A stretch of DNA of 64,000 nucleotides from Caproiciproducens faecalis (lineage in GTDB: Bacteria > Bacillota > Clostridia > Oscillospirales > Acutalibacteraceae): contig NZ_JAGFNZ010000003.1 of assembly GCF_019448085.1 (NCBI RefSeq), positions 186,001 through 250,000 of the forward strand, in the 5' to 3' direction. Shown piece by piece: positions 56,237 to 64,000 of this stretch. The position numbers and the translations under genes are program-made. The notes under the pieces were generated by a model. It ran no database searches and was not told where the DNA came from. It was given only the letters and a program-made list of their open reading frames with translations. The first letter of the stretch is position 1; each line of letters opens with the position of its first letter.

Positions 56237-57372
56237 CAAACGAACAGTTTGAGAACATGGGCTTCCTTGTTCTGATTACGGTACTGGCCATGCTGTGCCG
56301 TTTTCTGCTTTTTCCGTTTGAATCGGGGGATTACCACCAGTTTTTGCAGGGATGGTATGCCGCGCTGAAGGACAACGGTGGCTTTGCGGCTGTGGGGATG
56401 AATATCGGCGACTATATGCCGACCTATCTCTATCTTCTCGCCGGTTTTACATATTTCCCTGTTTCCGGGCTGGTCGCCATTAAGCTGGTTTCCAGTCTGG
56501 CGGACATTGCTCTTGCTTATTATGTGATGAAAACGGTTCGCCTGAAGTTCGAAGACCCCCTGTATGGGGTCATGGCCTACGCTGTTGCTTTATTCCTGCC
56601 CAGTGTCGTGCTGAATTCGGCGGTCTGGGGGCAGTGCGACGCGATTTTTACCGCCGCGCTCGTTGCCTGCGTGTACTATTTCATGGTGGATAAGGAGTAC
56701 CAGGCGGTTGCCGCGTACGCAATTGCGTTTATCTTTAAATTGCAGGCGGTATTTCTCGCGCCGTTTCTGCTGCTTCTGCTGATTAAGCGGCGGGTAAAGA
56801 TCAGTACTTTTCTGATAATCCCGTTTGTTTACCTGTTGGCTGTCTTACCCGCGATGTTCCTGGGGCGCAGCATGAAAGAACTGCTGACGGTGTATTTTTC
56901 TCAGGCGGGGCAGTATAAAATGATTGCCATGTTCCTGCCGAACCTGTACACCTGGCTGCCGGAGGACACGCCGGAGTACATCAGCGCCGCTGCGGTGATG
57001 TTTGCCGGAGCGCTGACCGTCACCGCGCTGTTCTACCTTTATAAGAAGAAGTTTGTTTTTACGGACGAACTGTTTGTTACAATGGCGCTTTTTTTTGCGC
57101 TGTTTCTGCCGTTCATCCTCCCCCATATGCATGAGCGGTACTTTTATCTGGCGGACATCCTGGCGGTCATCTTTGCGTTTTATTTTCCAAAAATGCTCTA
57201 TGTGCCGGTGGTCACGGTGCTGAGCTCCACCTACGCCGTCTGCCACAATCTGTTCAACACGGATTTCTTCAGCGTGCAGCTTCTGGCGGTGATAATGCTT
57301 TTCATTCTGATACAGGTTGCGAGGCACGCGGTGCGGCTGATTGATCTTCAGTCGGGGCAGGTGCCGGGATGA
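56215..57372 (+). CDS. Polytopic membrane glycosyltransferase-like protein (GT-C type)
   Basis: The protein has 385 residues with about ten hydrophobic helices. The first external loop contains ESGDYHQFLQGWY, an acidic motif typical of GT-C mannosyl/glucosyl transferases, and HMHERYFYLAD near the C-terminus resembles the GT87/PMT family. It probably uses a polyprenyl-phosphate sugar. The start is TTG at 56215 with AAGGTGGGAG upstream, overlapping rlmA. It overlaps rimI by ATGA. Confidence 0.78.
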   Translation: MHKHRELTNEQFENMGFLVLITVLAMLCRFLLFPFESGDYHQFLQGWYAALKDNGGFAAVGMNIGDYMPTYLYLLAGFTYFPVSGLVAIKLVSSLADIALAYYVMKTVRLKFEDPLYGVMAYAVALFLPSVVLNSAVWGQCDAIFTAALVACVYYFMVDKEYQAVAAYAIAFIFKLQAVFLAPFLLLLLIKRRVKISTFLIIPFVYLLAVLPAMFLGRSMKELLTVYFSQAGQYKMIAMFLPNLYTWLPEDTPEYISAAAVMFAGALTVTALFYLYKKKFVFTDELFVTMALFFALFLPFILPHMHERYFYLADILAVIFAFYFPKMLYVPVVTVLSSTYAVCHNLFNTDFFSVQLLAVIMLFILIQVARHAVRLIDLQSGQVPG

Positions 57373-57812
57373 GCGGGGTGCAAATCGTACCGATGGGGGA
57401 AGAGCATCTGGACGCGCTGGTCGAAATTGACGCGCTCTGCTTTTCGGACCCGTGGTCGCGGGAAGGACTTCGCGCCGAGCTTTTCAGCGACACGGCTGTT
57501 TTTGCCGCGGCGCAGCGGGATGGAGAAACGGTCGGCTGTGCCGGGATGCACTGCGTCTGCGGGGAATGCTATATTGACAAGGTCTGCGTCCATCCATCCT
57601 GCCGCCGGATGGGAACCGCGCGGGCGCTGGTGCGGTATTTAATGGATTACGCGGTCAATCACAACGCGGAATTTATTACGCTCGAGGTTCGGCCGAGCAA
57701 CGCGGCCGCCATTGCGCTTTACAGCGGGCTTGGTTTTCTGCCTGTAGGGGTCAGAAAAAATTTTTACACCGATCCGAAAGAGGACGCGCTGCTGATGACA
57801 AAAACCTTTTAA
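57369..57812 (+). CDS. rimI: Ribosomal-protein-alanine N-acetyltransferase RimI
   Basis: This 147-residue GNAT protein has the RimI-like DALCFSDPWSREGLRAELF opening, the loop CRRMGTARALVRYL and the C-terminal LYSGLGFLPVGVRKNFYTDPKEDALLM. It acetylates the N-terminus of ribosomal protein S18 in characterised members. It lies 58 bases before tsaD, the classic rimI-tsaD neighbourhood, which supports the name. It overlaps the upstream gene by 4 bases. Confidence 0.92.
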   Translation: MSGVQIVPMGEEHLDALVEIDALCFSDPWSREGLRAELFSDTAVFAAAQRDGETVGCAGMHCVCGECYIDKVCVHPSCRRMGTARALVRYLMDYAVNHNAEFITLEVRPSNAAAIALYSGLGFLPVGVRKNFYTDPKEDALLMTKTF

Positions 57813-57870
57813 AAAATTGATTGACAGCGGGTCGTATGGTTTTATTTTAAAAATAAGGGGAAAATAGAGA

Positions 57871-58884
57871 ATGCGGATTTTAGCACTGGAAAGCTCCTGC
57901 GACGAAACCGCCGCCGCAGTGGTGGAAAACGGCAGAACCGTTCTGTCTTCGGTGGTTGCTTCACAGGTGGAGGAACACAAATTATACGGCGGCGTCGTGC
58001 CGGAAATCGCGTCGCGCCGTCACTGTGAAGCAATTGTCGGCGTTACACAAAAAGCGCTTGACGACGCGGGAATGAGGCTGGAGGAAGTCGATGCCATTGC
58101 TGTGACCTACGCGCCCGGGCTGATCGGCGCGCTTCTGGTGGGCGTGAATTTTGCGAAGGGGCTTGCCATGTCCTCCGGAAAGCCGATTGTGCCGGTGCAC
58201 CATCTCCGTTCGCACATCGCGGCAAACTACATTACCTCGCCGGAACTGAAACCGCCGTTTTTGTGCCTGATTGTTTCCGGCGGCCACAGCCATATTGTGG
58301 AGGTAAAAGATTATACGGATCTTTCTATTCTGGGCCGTACGCGCGACGACGCCGCGGGCGAAGCCTTTGACAAGGCCGCAAGAGCCATGGGAATGCCGTA
58401 TCCCGGCGGGGTGGAAATGGACAAACGCGCCGAAGGCGGAAACCCAAAGGCGTTTCAGCTGCCGCATCCCACGGTGGACGGTTCCCCGTATGATTACAGC
58501 TTTTCCGGGCTGAAAACGGCGGTGATTAACCTGATCCACAACGCGGAGCAGAAAGGGCAGGCTTTGCCGGTAGAAGATCTGGCGGCCTCTTTCCGCAAGG
58601 CGGTAGTCGACTGCCTGGTAAAGAATTTTGTGAAAGCCGCGCAGGACACCGGCAGCACCAAGCTGGTGATTGCGGGCGGCGTTTCCGCCAATTCGCTATT
58701 GAGGAAACGTCTGCAAAAAGAATGCGCCGACCGGGGCTGGCAATTCTATATGCCGGAACTCAGCCTTTGCGGGGACAACGCCGCCATGGTCGGTGCGCAG
58801 GGATACTACGAGTTTCTTGCAGGAAACACCGCTTCCATGGACCTGAACGCCTGCGCGGCAATGCCGATTGACGGCGGCCGCTGA
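57871..58884 (+). CDS. tsaD: tRNA N6-adenosine threonylcarbamoyltransferase
   Basis: The protein has 337 residues with the ASKHA fold: ALESSCDETAAAVV, the metal histidines in HHLRSHIAAN, SGGHSHIVE and GGVSANSLLR. It transfers threonylcarbamoyl to A37 of ANN-reading tRNAs. AAGGGG lies about 10 bases before the ATG. It needs TsaB and TsaE, which are not in the window. Confidence 0.96.
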   Translation: MRILALESSCDETAAAVVENGRTVLSSVVASQVEEHKLYGGVVPEIASRRHCEAIVGVTQKALDDAGMRLEEVDAIAVTYAPGLIGALLVGVNFAKGLAMSSGKPIVPVHHLRSHIAANYITSPELKPPFLCLIVSGGHSHIVEVKDYTDLSILGRTRDDAAGEAFDKAARAMGMPYPGGVEMDKRAEGGNPKAFQLPHPTVDGSPYDYSFSGLKTAVINLIHNAEQKGQALPVEDLAASFRKAVVDCLVKNFVKAAQDTGSTKLVIAGGVSANSLLRKRLQKECADRGWQFYMPELSLCGDNAAMVGAQGYYEFLAGNTASMDLNACAAMPIDGGR

Positions 58885-58958
58885 AAATCCTCCAAAAGTG
58901 GAACAAAAGCTTTGTGCATTTCTTATGGTAAAATTTTAACAATTTCATTATTTCAACA

Positions 58959-58987
58959 TTGATTAAAATAATACAATGTATTATAAT
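58959..58987 (+). promoter_or_regulatory. pckG promoter
   Basis: TTGATT (58959-58964), 17 bases, TATAAT (58982-58987). Confidence 0.72.
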
Positions 58988-59042
58988 GAGATCTAATATC
59001 ATCAATTTTGGAAGGTCATTGGACCGGAAGGAGAAATGAGTT

Positions 59043-60806
59043 ATGACAAGCAACAAGTCCGTTTTAAATTGGATTGAGGAAATGAAAGCACTTGTTGGTC
59101 CGGACAAATTAGTCTGGATTGACGGGTCAGAGGATCAGCTTGAAGCACTGCGCGCCGAAGCCTGTACTTCGGGAGAAATTATCAAGCTGAATCAGGAAAA
59201 ACTCCCGGGCTGCTACCTGCACCGCACTGCGATAAACGACGTCGCCCGCGTGGAGGACAGAACCTTTATCTGCTCCCGCAAAGAAGAGGATGCAGGCCCG
59301 ACCAACCACTGGAAAGACCCTCAGGACGCCTATAAGATGCTCTATGATATTGCAAGGGGCAGCTACAGGGGCCGTACCATGTACGTCATTCCTTACTCCA
59401 TGGGCCCGATTGGGTCACCGCTCGCAAAAATCGGCGTTGAACTTACAGATTCAATCTATGTTGTATTAAATATGGCAATTATGACCCGCGTAGGCCAAAA
59501 GGTTTGGGATACGCTGGGCGACAGCACCGACTGGGTAAAAGGTCTGCACTGCAAGTGCGAAATCGACGCGGAAAAGAGATACATCTGCCATTTCCCGGAA
59601 GACAACACCATTATTTCCGTCAACTCCGGCTACGGCGGAAACGTTCTGCTGGGCAAAAAGTGCTTTGCACTGCGCATCGCTTCCTACCTTGGCAAGACCG
59701 AGGGCTGGATGGCGGAGCATATGCTGATTCTCGGTATTGAGAATCCTCAGGGCGATATCAAATACGTCGCTGCTGCGTTCCCGTCCGCCTGCGGCAAGAC
59801 CAATCTGGCTATGCTGATTCCGCCGGAAGGCTACCGCGCGAAGGGCTACAAGGTCTGGACTGTCGGCGACGATATCTCCTGGATGCGTCAGGGCCCGGAC
59901 GGCAGACTGTATGCCATCAATCCTGAAAACGGATTCTTCGGCGTCGCTCCCGGCACAAACGCAAAGTCCAACCCGAACGCGCTTGCATCCACAATGTCGG
60001 GCACTATTTTCACCAATGTTGCGCACAACCTTGACGACAACACCGTCTGGTGGGAAGGCCTTGACAAGAATCCTCCGAAGAACGCCCTCAACTGGAAGGG
60101 TGAACCCTGGGATGGCACTACTTCCGACCAGAAGGGCGCTCATCCGAACAGCCGCTTTACCGCTCCCGCAAAGAACTGCCCCTGCGTCAGTCCTGAATTT
60201 GACAAGGGTGCGGGCGTTCCGATTTCCGCCATCATCTTCGGCGGCCGCCGCGCACAGACCACTCCGCTGGTTTATCAGTCCCGCGACTGGAACAACGGCG
60301 TGTTTGTCGGTTCCATTATGGCTTCTGAAACAACCGCAGCCGCTACCGGTGCAGTCGGCGTAGTCCGCCGCGACCCGATGGCCATGCTTCCGTTCTGCGG
60401 TTACCATATGGGCGACTACTTCAAGCACTGGATCGAAATGGGCGCAAAGCTCGGCGAAAAAGCTCCGAAGATCTTCAACGTCAACTGGTTCCGTCTTGAC
60501 GACGAAGGCCACTTTATTTGGCCGGGCTTCGGTGACAACCTCCGCGTTCTTGAGTGGATTGTCAACCGCTGCGAAGGAAAAGCAGACGCTGTTGAAACAC
60601 CGATCGGCTTTGTTCCGAAGGCGGAAGATATTAACCTGGAAGGCCTTGACTTCAGCATAGATACCCTGAAGAGCATTCTTGAGATTAAGAATGACCAGTG
60701 GGTCAAAGAGGCCGAGGGAATTGAGGAATTCTACAAGAAGTTTGGCGACAAACTTCCGAAGGAGCTTCACGATCAGCTCGATATTCTGAAAAACAACCTG
60801 AAATAA
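59043..60806 (+). CDS. pckG: Phosphoenolpyruvate carboxykinase (GTP)
   Basis: The protein has 587 residues, the size of the GTP-dependent class. The P-loop is FPSACGKTNLAM with the class-specific reactive cysteine. PYSMGPIGSPLAKIGVELTDS, the metal-site segment WTVGDDISWM and FGGRRAQTTPLVY are all present. It interconverts oxaloacetate and PEP. GAAGGAG precedes the start. Codon bias is strong and like that of PFOR, pointing to high expression, perhaps in the CO2-fixing direction of fermentation. Confidence 0.96.
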   Translation: MTSNKSVLNWIEEMKALVGPDKLVWIDGSEDQLEALRAEACTSGEIIKLNQEKLPGCYLHRTAINDVARVEDRTFICSRKEEDAGPTNHWKDPQDAYKMLYDIARGSYRGRTMYVIPYSMGPIGSPLAKIGVELTDSIYVVLNMAIMTRVGQKVWDTLGDSTDWVKGLHCKCEIDAEKRYICHFPEDNTIISVNSGYGGNVLLGKKCFALRIASYLGKTEGWMAEHMLILGIENPQGDIKYVAAAFPSACGKTNLAMLIPPEGYRAKGYKVWTVGDDISWMRQGPDGRLYAINPENGFFGVAPGTNAKSNPNALASTMSGTIFTNVAHNLDDNTVWWEGLDKNPPKNALNWKGEPWDGTTSDQKGAHPNSRFTAPAKNCPCVSPEFDKGAGVPISAIIFGGRRAQTTPLVYQSRDWNNGVFVGSIMASETTAAATGAVGVVRRDPMAMLPFCGYHMGDYFKHWIEMGAKLGEKAPKIFNVNWFRLDDEGHFIWPGFGDNLRVLEWIVNRCEGKADAVETPIGFVPKAEDINLEGLDFSIDTLKSILEIKNDQWVKEAEGIEEFYKKFGDKLPKELHDQLDILKNNLK

Positions 60807-60820
60807 TTTCATTGATCTAC

Positions 60821-60858
60821 AGCGGCGGCTTCTCAGGGAGGTCGCCGCTCATTTTATG
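60821..60858 (+). terminator. Terminator after pckG
   Basis: AGCGGCG (60821-60827) pairs with CGCCGCT (60843-60849), followed by CATTTTATGCTTTTT. Confidence 0.78.
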
Positions 60859-60886
60859 CTTTTTGCAGCTTGAAAGCGGTTTCATG

Positions 60887-60970
60887 CATACTTTATGATA
60901 GAATGCTCTAAAATAAGTGTGGAAATTTAATTTTTTGCATTTTCATGACCAAATTTCCTCAAAAAGTATG
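60887..60970. repeat. Nested inverted repeats in AT-rich intergenic DNA
   Basis: Outer arms CATACTTT (60887-60894) and AAAGTATG (60963-60970) enclose inner arms GGAAATTT (60921-60928) and AAATTTCC (60951-60958). This leaves a 26-base asymmetric internal loop on the 5' side and 4 bases on the 3' side. It lies between the pckG terminator and the purine permease promoter and matches no riboswitch I know. Confidence 0.4.
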
Positions 60971-61012
60971 AATAAATTGTTTCTAAATCCAAAAGTTTGT
61001 GTAAATATCACA

Positions 61013-61041
61013 TTGTCATATCCTGACCAAAGCTCTATACT
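61013..61041 (+). promoter_or_regulatory. Promoter of the purine permease gene
   Basis: TTGTCA (61013-61018), 17 bases, TATACT (61036-61041). Confidence 0.65.
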
Positions 61042-61104
61042 ATAAATAAATCGTGTTTGAACCCGGCAATGTTTGTCGGGCACTTTTATTTTTATTTATC
61101 AGGA
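61042..61104 (+). promoter_or_regulatory. Leader stem-loop of the purine permease gene
   Basis: CCCGGC pairs with GTCGGG (one G-U) around AATGTTT (near 61070-61089), followed by a T-rich tract. The first transcribed bases ATAAATAAA can also pair with TTTATTTAT just before the ribosome site, extending the stem. It is a possible attenuator; no purine aptamer core is visible. Confidence 0.4.
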
Positions 61105-61113
61105 GGAGAAATT

Positions 61114-62559
61114 ATGGCAGGCAGTTCAGAAACAGCATACCATCCGAAGGGCGATTTCTTTAACTTAAAGGGCAACAATACAAATGCCCGCACAGAAATC
61201 GGGGCAGGTTTGACCACTTTCTTCGCAATGGCATACATCATCATCGTCAACCCGAATATGCTGTCACAGACAGGCATGAAATGGGGAGCGGTATTCCTTG
61301 CGACCATTATTGCTTCCGTAATCGGTACTCTCATCATGGGATTGTTCGCCAATGTTCCTTACGCACAGGCGCCGGGCATGGGCCTTAACGCTTTCTTTGT
61401 CTTTACCGTGTGTTTTGGCTTGCATTTCCAATGGCAGGAAGCACTCGCTATGGTTTTCATCTGCGGTCTTGTCAATATTTTAATCACAGTGACCAAAATC
61501 CGCAAACTTATCATCAAATCCATTCCGGAAAGCCTTCAGAATGCCATCGGCGGCGGTATCGGTATTTTTATCGCCTACATCGGCATTAAAAACGCCGGAC
61601 TGATTCAGTTCACCTCCGACCCGGGCACCTATCTTCTTTTGGACAGCAAAACCGTTATCGCTTCCAGCGCTGCGGTTCCGGCCATTGTAAAGCTGAACGC
61701 ACCCGTTGTGCTTCTTGCTTTGTTCGGTTTGGCACTGACTGTCGTTCTTCTGGTTAAGAACGTCAAGGGCGCTATTCTGATTAGTATTGCCGTAACCACC
61801 ATTATCGGTATTCCTATGGGTGTTACAACGATGGGTCAGAGCATGGGATTTGCAGAAGCCTGCTCTCAGCTGCCGGAGACCTTCGGCGCCGCTTTCGGCA
61901 ACCCCGGTATGGTTTCCCTGTTCTCAGATCCGTCAAAGATTCCGCTTGTACTCATGACTATTTTCGCGTTCAGCCTTTCCGATACATTCGACACCATCGG
62001 CACCTTTATCGGCACCGGCCGCAAGACCGGCATCTTCACCGCTGAAGATCAGAAGGCGCTTGAGACCAGCACCGGCTTTAAGTCCAAGATGGACAAGGCC
62101 CTGTTTGCCGACGCAACCGCAACTTCCATCGGCGCAATTTTCGGCACTTCCAACACCACCACTTATGTTGAGAGCGCAGCCGGTATCGGCGCCGGCGGCC
62201 GTACCGGTCTGACCAGCGTTGTAACCGCGGCGATGTTCATTATCAGCGCATTCTTTGCTCCTTTAATCAGCGCTGTTCCTTCCGCCGCCACCGCTCCCGC
62301 CCTGATTGTTGTCGGTATCATGATGCTCAGCTCCTTTAAAGAGATTGAGTGGACCAATCTGGAAGAAGCGACCCCCGCATTCTTCGCCGGTATCTTTATG
62401 GCGTTCTGCTACAGCATTTCCTACGGTATCGCAGCCGGATTTATCTTCTACTGCCTGATTAAGGTCGTTCGCGGCAAGGCAAAGGAAATTCATCCGATTC
62501 TCTGGGTTGCCACAGGTCTGTTTGTTCTGAACTTCATCATTCTGGCAATCATTTCCTGA
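61114..62559 (+). CDS. NCS2-family purine permease (AzgA-like)
   Basis: This 481-residue polytopic protein has about 12-14 hydrophobic helices. Family features are GAGLTTFFAMAYIIIVNP near residue 31, MGLNAFFVFTV, FDTIGTFIG and GTSNTTTYVESAAGIGAGGRTGLTS. It belongs to the AzgA/PbuG branch that imports adenine, guanine or hypoxanthine with protons. CAGGAGGAG precedes the ATG at 61114. Codon bias resembles the highly expressed PFOR and pckG genes. Confidence 0.92.
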   Translation: MAGSSETAYHPKGDFFNLKGNNTNARTEIGAGLTTFFAMAYIIIVNPNMLSQTGMKWGAVFLATIIASVIGTLIMGLFANVPYAQAPGMGLNAFFVFTVCFGLHFQWQEALAMVFICGLVNILITVTKIRKLIIKSIPESLQNAIGGGIGIFIAYIGIKNAGLIQFTSDPGTYLLLDSKTVIASSAAVPAIVKLNAPVVLLALFGLALTVVLLVKNVKGAILISIAVTTIIGIPMGVTTMGQSMGFAEACSQLPETFGAAFGNPGMVSLFSDPSKIPLVLMTIFAFSLSDTFDTIGTFIGTGRKTGIFTAEDQKALETSTGFKSKMDKALFADATATSIGAIFGTSNTTTYVESAAGIGAGGRTGLTSVVTAAMFIISAFFAPLISAVPSAATAPALIVVGIMMLSSFKEIEWTNLEEATPAFFAGIFMAFCYSISYGIAAGFIFYCLIKVVRGKAKEIHPILWVATGLFVLNFIILAIIS

Positions 62560-62579
62560 TTTTATTCATCCTGTTTTTA

Positions 62580-62620
62580 TAGAGGCCCCGCACGGTACCG
62601 TGCGGGGCCTCTTCTTTATT
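62580..62620 (+). terminator. Terminator after the purine permease gene
   Basis: GAGGCCCCGCACGG/CCGTGCGGGGCCTC, closing on a central GTAC-containing turn, followed by TTCTTTATTATT. The arms are almost identical to those of the PFOR terminator at 21791. Confidence 0.9.
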
Positions 62621-62750
62621 ATTACGGATTCCTATGGTATAATTACTGCAAAGAAGAGGCTATACTTTTAAAAGAGTCCGCACTGGGGAAAACGCTGCGG
62701 CGACAAAAGTTTAGCGGTCAATTAGTTTTATCATATACTTGAGGTGAATT

Positions 62751-63473
62751 ATGCCCAGATTTTTTATTGATTACGTTCCACAGGAACGCGCGTTCATCAC
62801 CGGAGAGGACGCCCGCCACATTGCGCGGTCGCTGCGGATGCAGCCCGGCGAAAGCCTGATTCTCTGCGACAGTATCGGAACGGATTATAACGGCGAAATC
62901 GAAAGCGTGGCGGACGACCAGGTAGTCGTGCGCGTTCTGAATTTCTGCAGGAGTGTCGCGGAGCCGAGCGCCCTTGTAACCGTGTACCAGGGGCTGCCCA
63001 AAGCGGATAAAATGGACAGTATTGTGCAGAAGTCGGTAGAGACGGGCGCGGTAAAAATTGTGCCGGTTATGACCGCGCGCTGCGTTTCAAAGCCGGACGA
63101 AAAAGCGGCGGCAAAAAAAATCGTCCGCTGGCAGAAAATTGCGGAAGAAGCCGCAAAACAGAGCGGCAGGGGCATCATTCCACAGGTTGCCCCGCTGACA
63201 AGCTTCCGGCAGGCAGTGGAGCAGGCGGCAAAAGCCGGGAAGATCATCCTCTTTTTTGAAGGCGGCGGGCAGAGCATCGCGAAGCTTGTCAACGGAGAGA
63301 CCCGGGAACTGGCGGTCTTTATCGGGCCGGAGGGCGGATTTGAACAAAGTGAGGTCGATTTTGCGGTGGAAAACGGTGCGGCCGTCGGTACGCTCGGCGC
63401 GCGCATTCTCCGCACGGAAACCGCGCCCATCGCGGCGCTTTCAGCCATTATGCTCGCAACGGGCAATATGTAA
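62751..63473 (+). CDS. rsmE: RsmE, 16S rRNA (uracil-1498-N3)-methyltransferase
   Basis: The protein has 240 residues: an N-terminal PUA-like domain (1-70) and a SPOUT methyltransferase domain with ARCVSKPDEKAAAKKIVRWQKIAEEAAKQSGR, then FIGPEGGFEQSEVDFA and LGARILRTETAPIAALSAI, which form the trefoil-knot SAM site. It methylates U1498 of 16S rRNA. A TATAAT -10 lies at 62638 about 110 bases upstream. The MmcQ/YjbR-like gene follows after 20 bases. Confidence 0.95.
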   Translation: MPRFFIDYVPQERAFITGEDARHIARSLRMQPGESLILCDSIGTDYNGEIESVADDQVVVRVLNFCRSVAEPSALVTVYQGLPKADKMDSIVQKSVETGAVKIVPVMTARCVSKPDEKAAAKKIVRWQKIAEEAAKQSGRGIIPQVAPLTSFRQAVEQAAKAGKIILFFEGGGQSIAKLVNGETRELAVFIGPEGGFEQSEVDFAVENGAAVGTLGARILRTETAPIAALSAIMLATGNM

Positions 63474-63493
63474 CCTGCAGTTAGGAGGAACTT

Positions 63494-63856
63494 ATGAAAT
63501 ACGAATGGACAGATGAATACTGCCTTTCAAAAGTCGGCGTGGAAAAAGATTTTAAGGTGGAATGGAACGCAACCCGCTACATGATCCGGGGGAAGATGTT
63601 CGCCATGCGGGGCGGCGATAAAGAAGGCAAACCGATTCTGACGATAAAACTGGAACCCTCTTTCGGCGCGTTCCTGCGCACCCAGTACAGGGATATCGTA
63701 CCGGGTTATTATATGAATAAGGAGCACTGGAATTCGCTGTATCTGGAGGGAAATGTTCCGGACGAAACGGTCAGGGAAATGCTGGACAACGCATACTCGA
63801 TTGTATTTGCCGCTCTGAGCGGAAAAGTGCGCCGGGAACTGGAAGAAGGAGACTGA
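63494..63856 (+). CDS. MmcQ/YjbR-family protein
   Basis: The protein has 120 residues with the family layout: KDFKVEWNATRYMIRGKMFAM, then ILTIKLEPSFGAFLR, GYYMNKEHWNSLYLEG and a final helix. Members have a CyaY-like fold and are called DNA-binding, but their role is unproven. AGGAGG precedes the ATG. It lies between rsmE (20 bases) and an SDR gene (3 bases), probably in one transcript. Confidence 0.9.
   Translation: MKYEWTDEYCLSKVGVEKDFKVEWNATRYMIRGKMFAMRGGDKEGKPILTIKLEPSFGAFLRTQYRDIVPGYYMNKEHWNSLYLEGNVPDETVREMLDNAYSIVFAALSGKVRRELEEGD

Positions 63857-64000
<144 letters not shown>

Noticed and set aside
60887-61113. Purine riboswitch ahead of the purine permease
   Set aside because: The conserved junction sequences and kissing-loop arms of the purine aptamer are not present.

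Overview
The window looks like a chromosomal segment of an anaerobic, spore-forming member of the Clostridia, probably Oscillospirales/Ruminococcaceae-like. This is inferred from pyruvate:ferredoxin oxidoreductase, a B12-dependent ribonucleotide reductase, spoVAC/spoVAD, a class B sortase, VanW and DegV proteins, the GlpA-like/GlpB-like/DUF1667 glycerol operon with GlpP, strong AGGAGG ribosome sites and moderate GC content. Almost everything is housekeeping or metabolic. No phage, insertion sequence, CRISPR array or rRNA is visible; the only accessory-looking DNA is a tandem repeat array attached to a tRNA-Arg gene.

Layout. 0-4.7 kb: a thiol-redox cluster (truncated Crp/Fnr regulator, trxA, trxB-like flavoprotein, multidomain CoA-disulfide reductase) whose three promoters share one 15-bp operator at identical spacing. 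4.8-8.7 kb: glycerol-3-phosphate oxidation operon with a leader terminator and its antiterminator gene glpP. 8.7-11.7 kb: larE-larB-larC nickel-pincer cofactor genes behind an attenuator-like leader, without larA. 11.9-12.9 kb: a DUF3842 gene, tRNA-Arg(CCG), and 2.4 copies of a 180-bp unit that each begin with the 3' end of that tRNA. 12.9-15.7 kb: Trk/Ktr potassium uptake. 15.8-17.9 kb: preQ1-riboswitch-controlled queT and a CNNM/CorC membrane protein. 18.2-24.7 kb: PFOR, B12-dependent RNR and the cobalamin adenosyltransferase that can supply its cofactor. 25-26.4 kb: HtrA protease.

26.4-33.5 kb: a six-gene minus-strand transcription unit (iscS, thiI, cinA, srtB, a small CinA-like protein, a serine hydrolase), then a Fur-family regulator. 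34-39.4 kb: envelope genes (glycolipid glycosyltransferase, VanW, GT2, LPG-synthase-like membrane protein). 39.4-41.4 kb: nadE. 41.6-44.1 kb: lytic transglycosylase and spoVAC/spoVAD with a possible sigma-G promoter. 44.1-49.7 kb: phosphohexomutase, orphan ABC ATPase, acetyltransferase, an HPr-like small protein, a ComEC-like hydrolase and a repeat-bearing membrane protein. 49.9-58.9 kb: two degV genes, dusB, and a polA-rlmA-GT-C-rimI run followed by tsaD. 59-64 kb: GTP-type PEP carboxykinase, a purine permease, rsmE, an MmcQ/YjbR protein and the start of an SDR reductase.

Functionally the cell appears to ferment via PFOR, make PEP via PckG, run glycerol-3-phosphate through a flavin/Fe-S dehydrogenase, and defend thiols with a dedicated regulon. 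RNA-level control is prominent: a preQ1-I riboswitch, a GlpP-type leader terminator and an attenuator-like lar leader. All function calls rest on motif recognition by eye; no database search was run.
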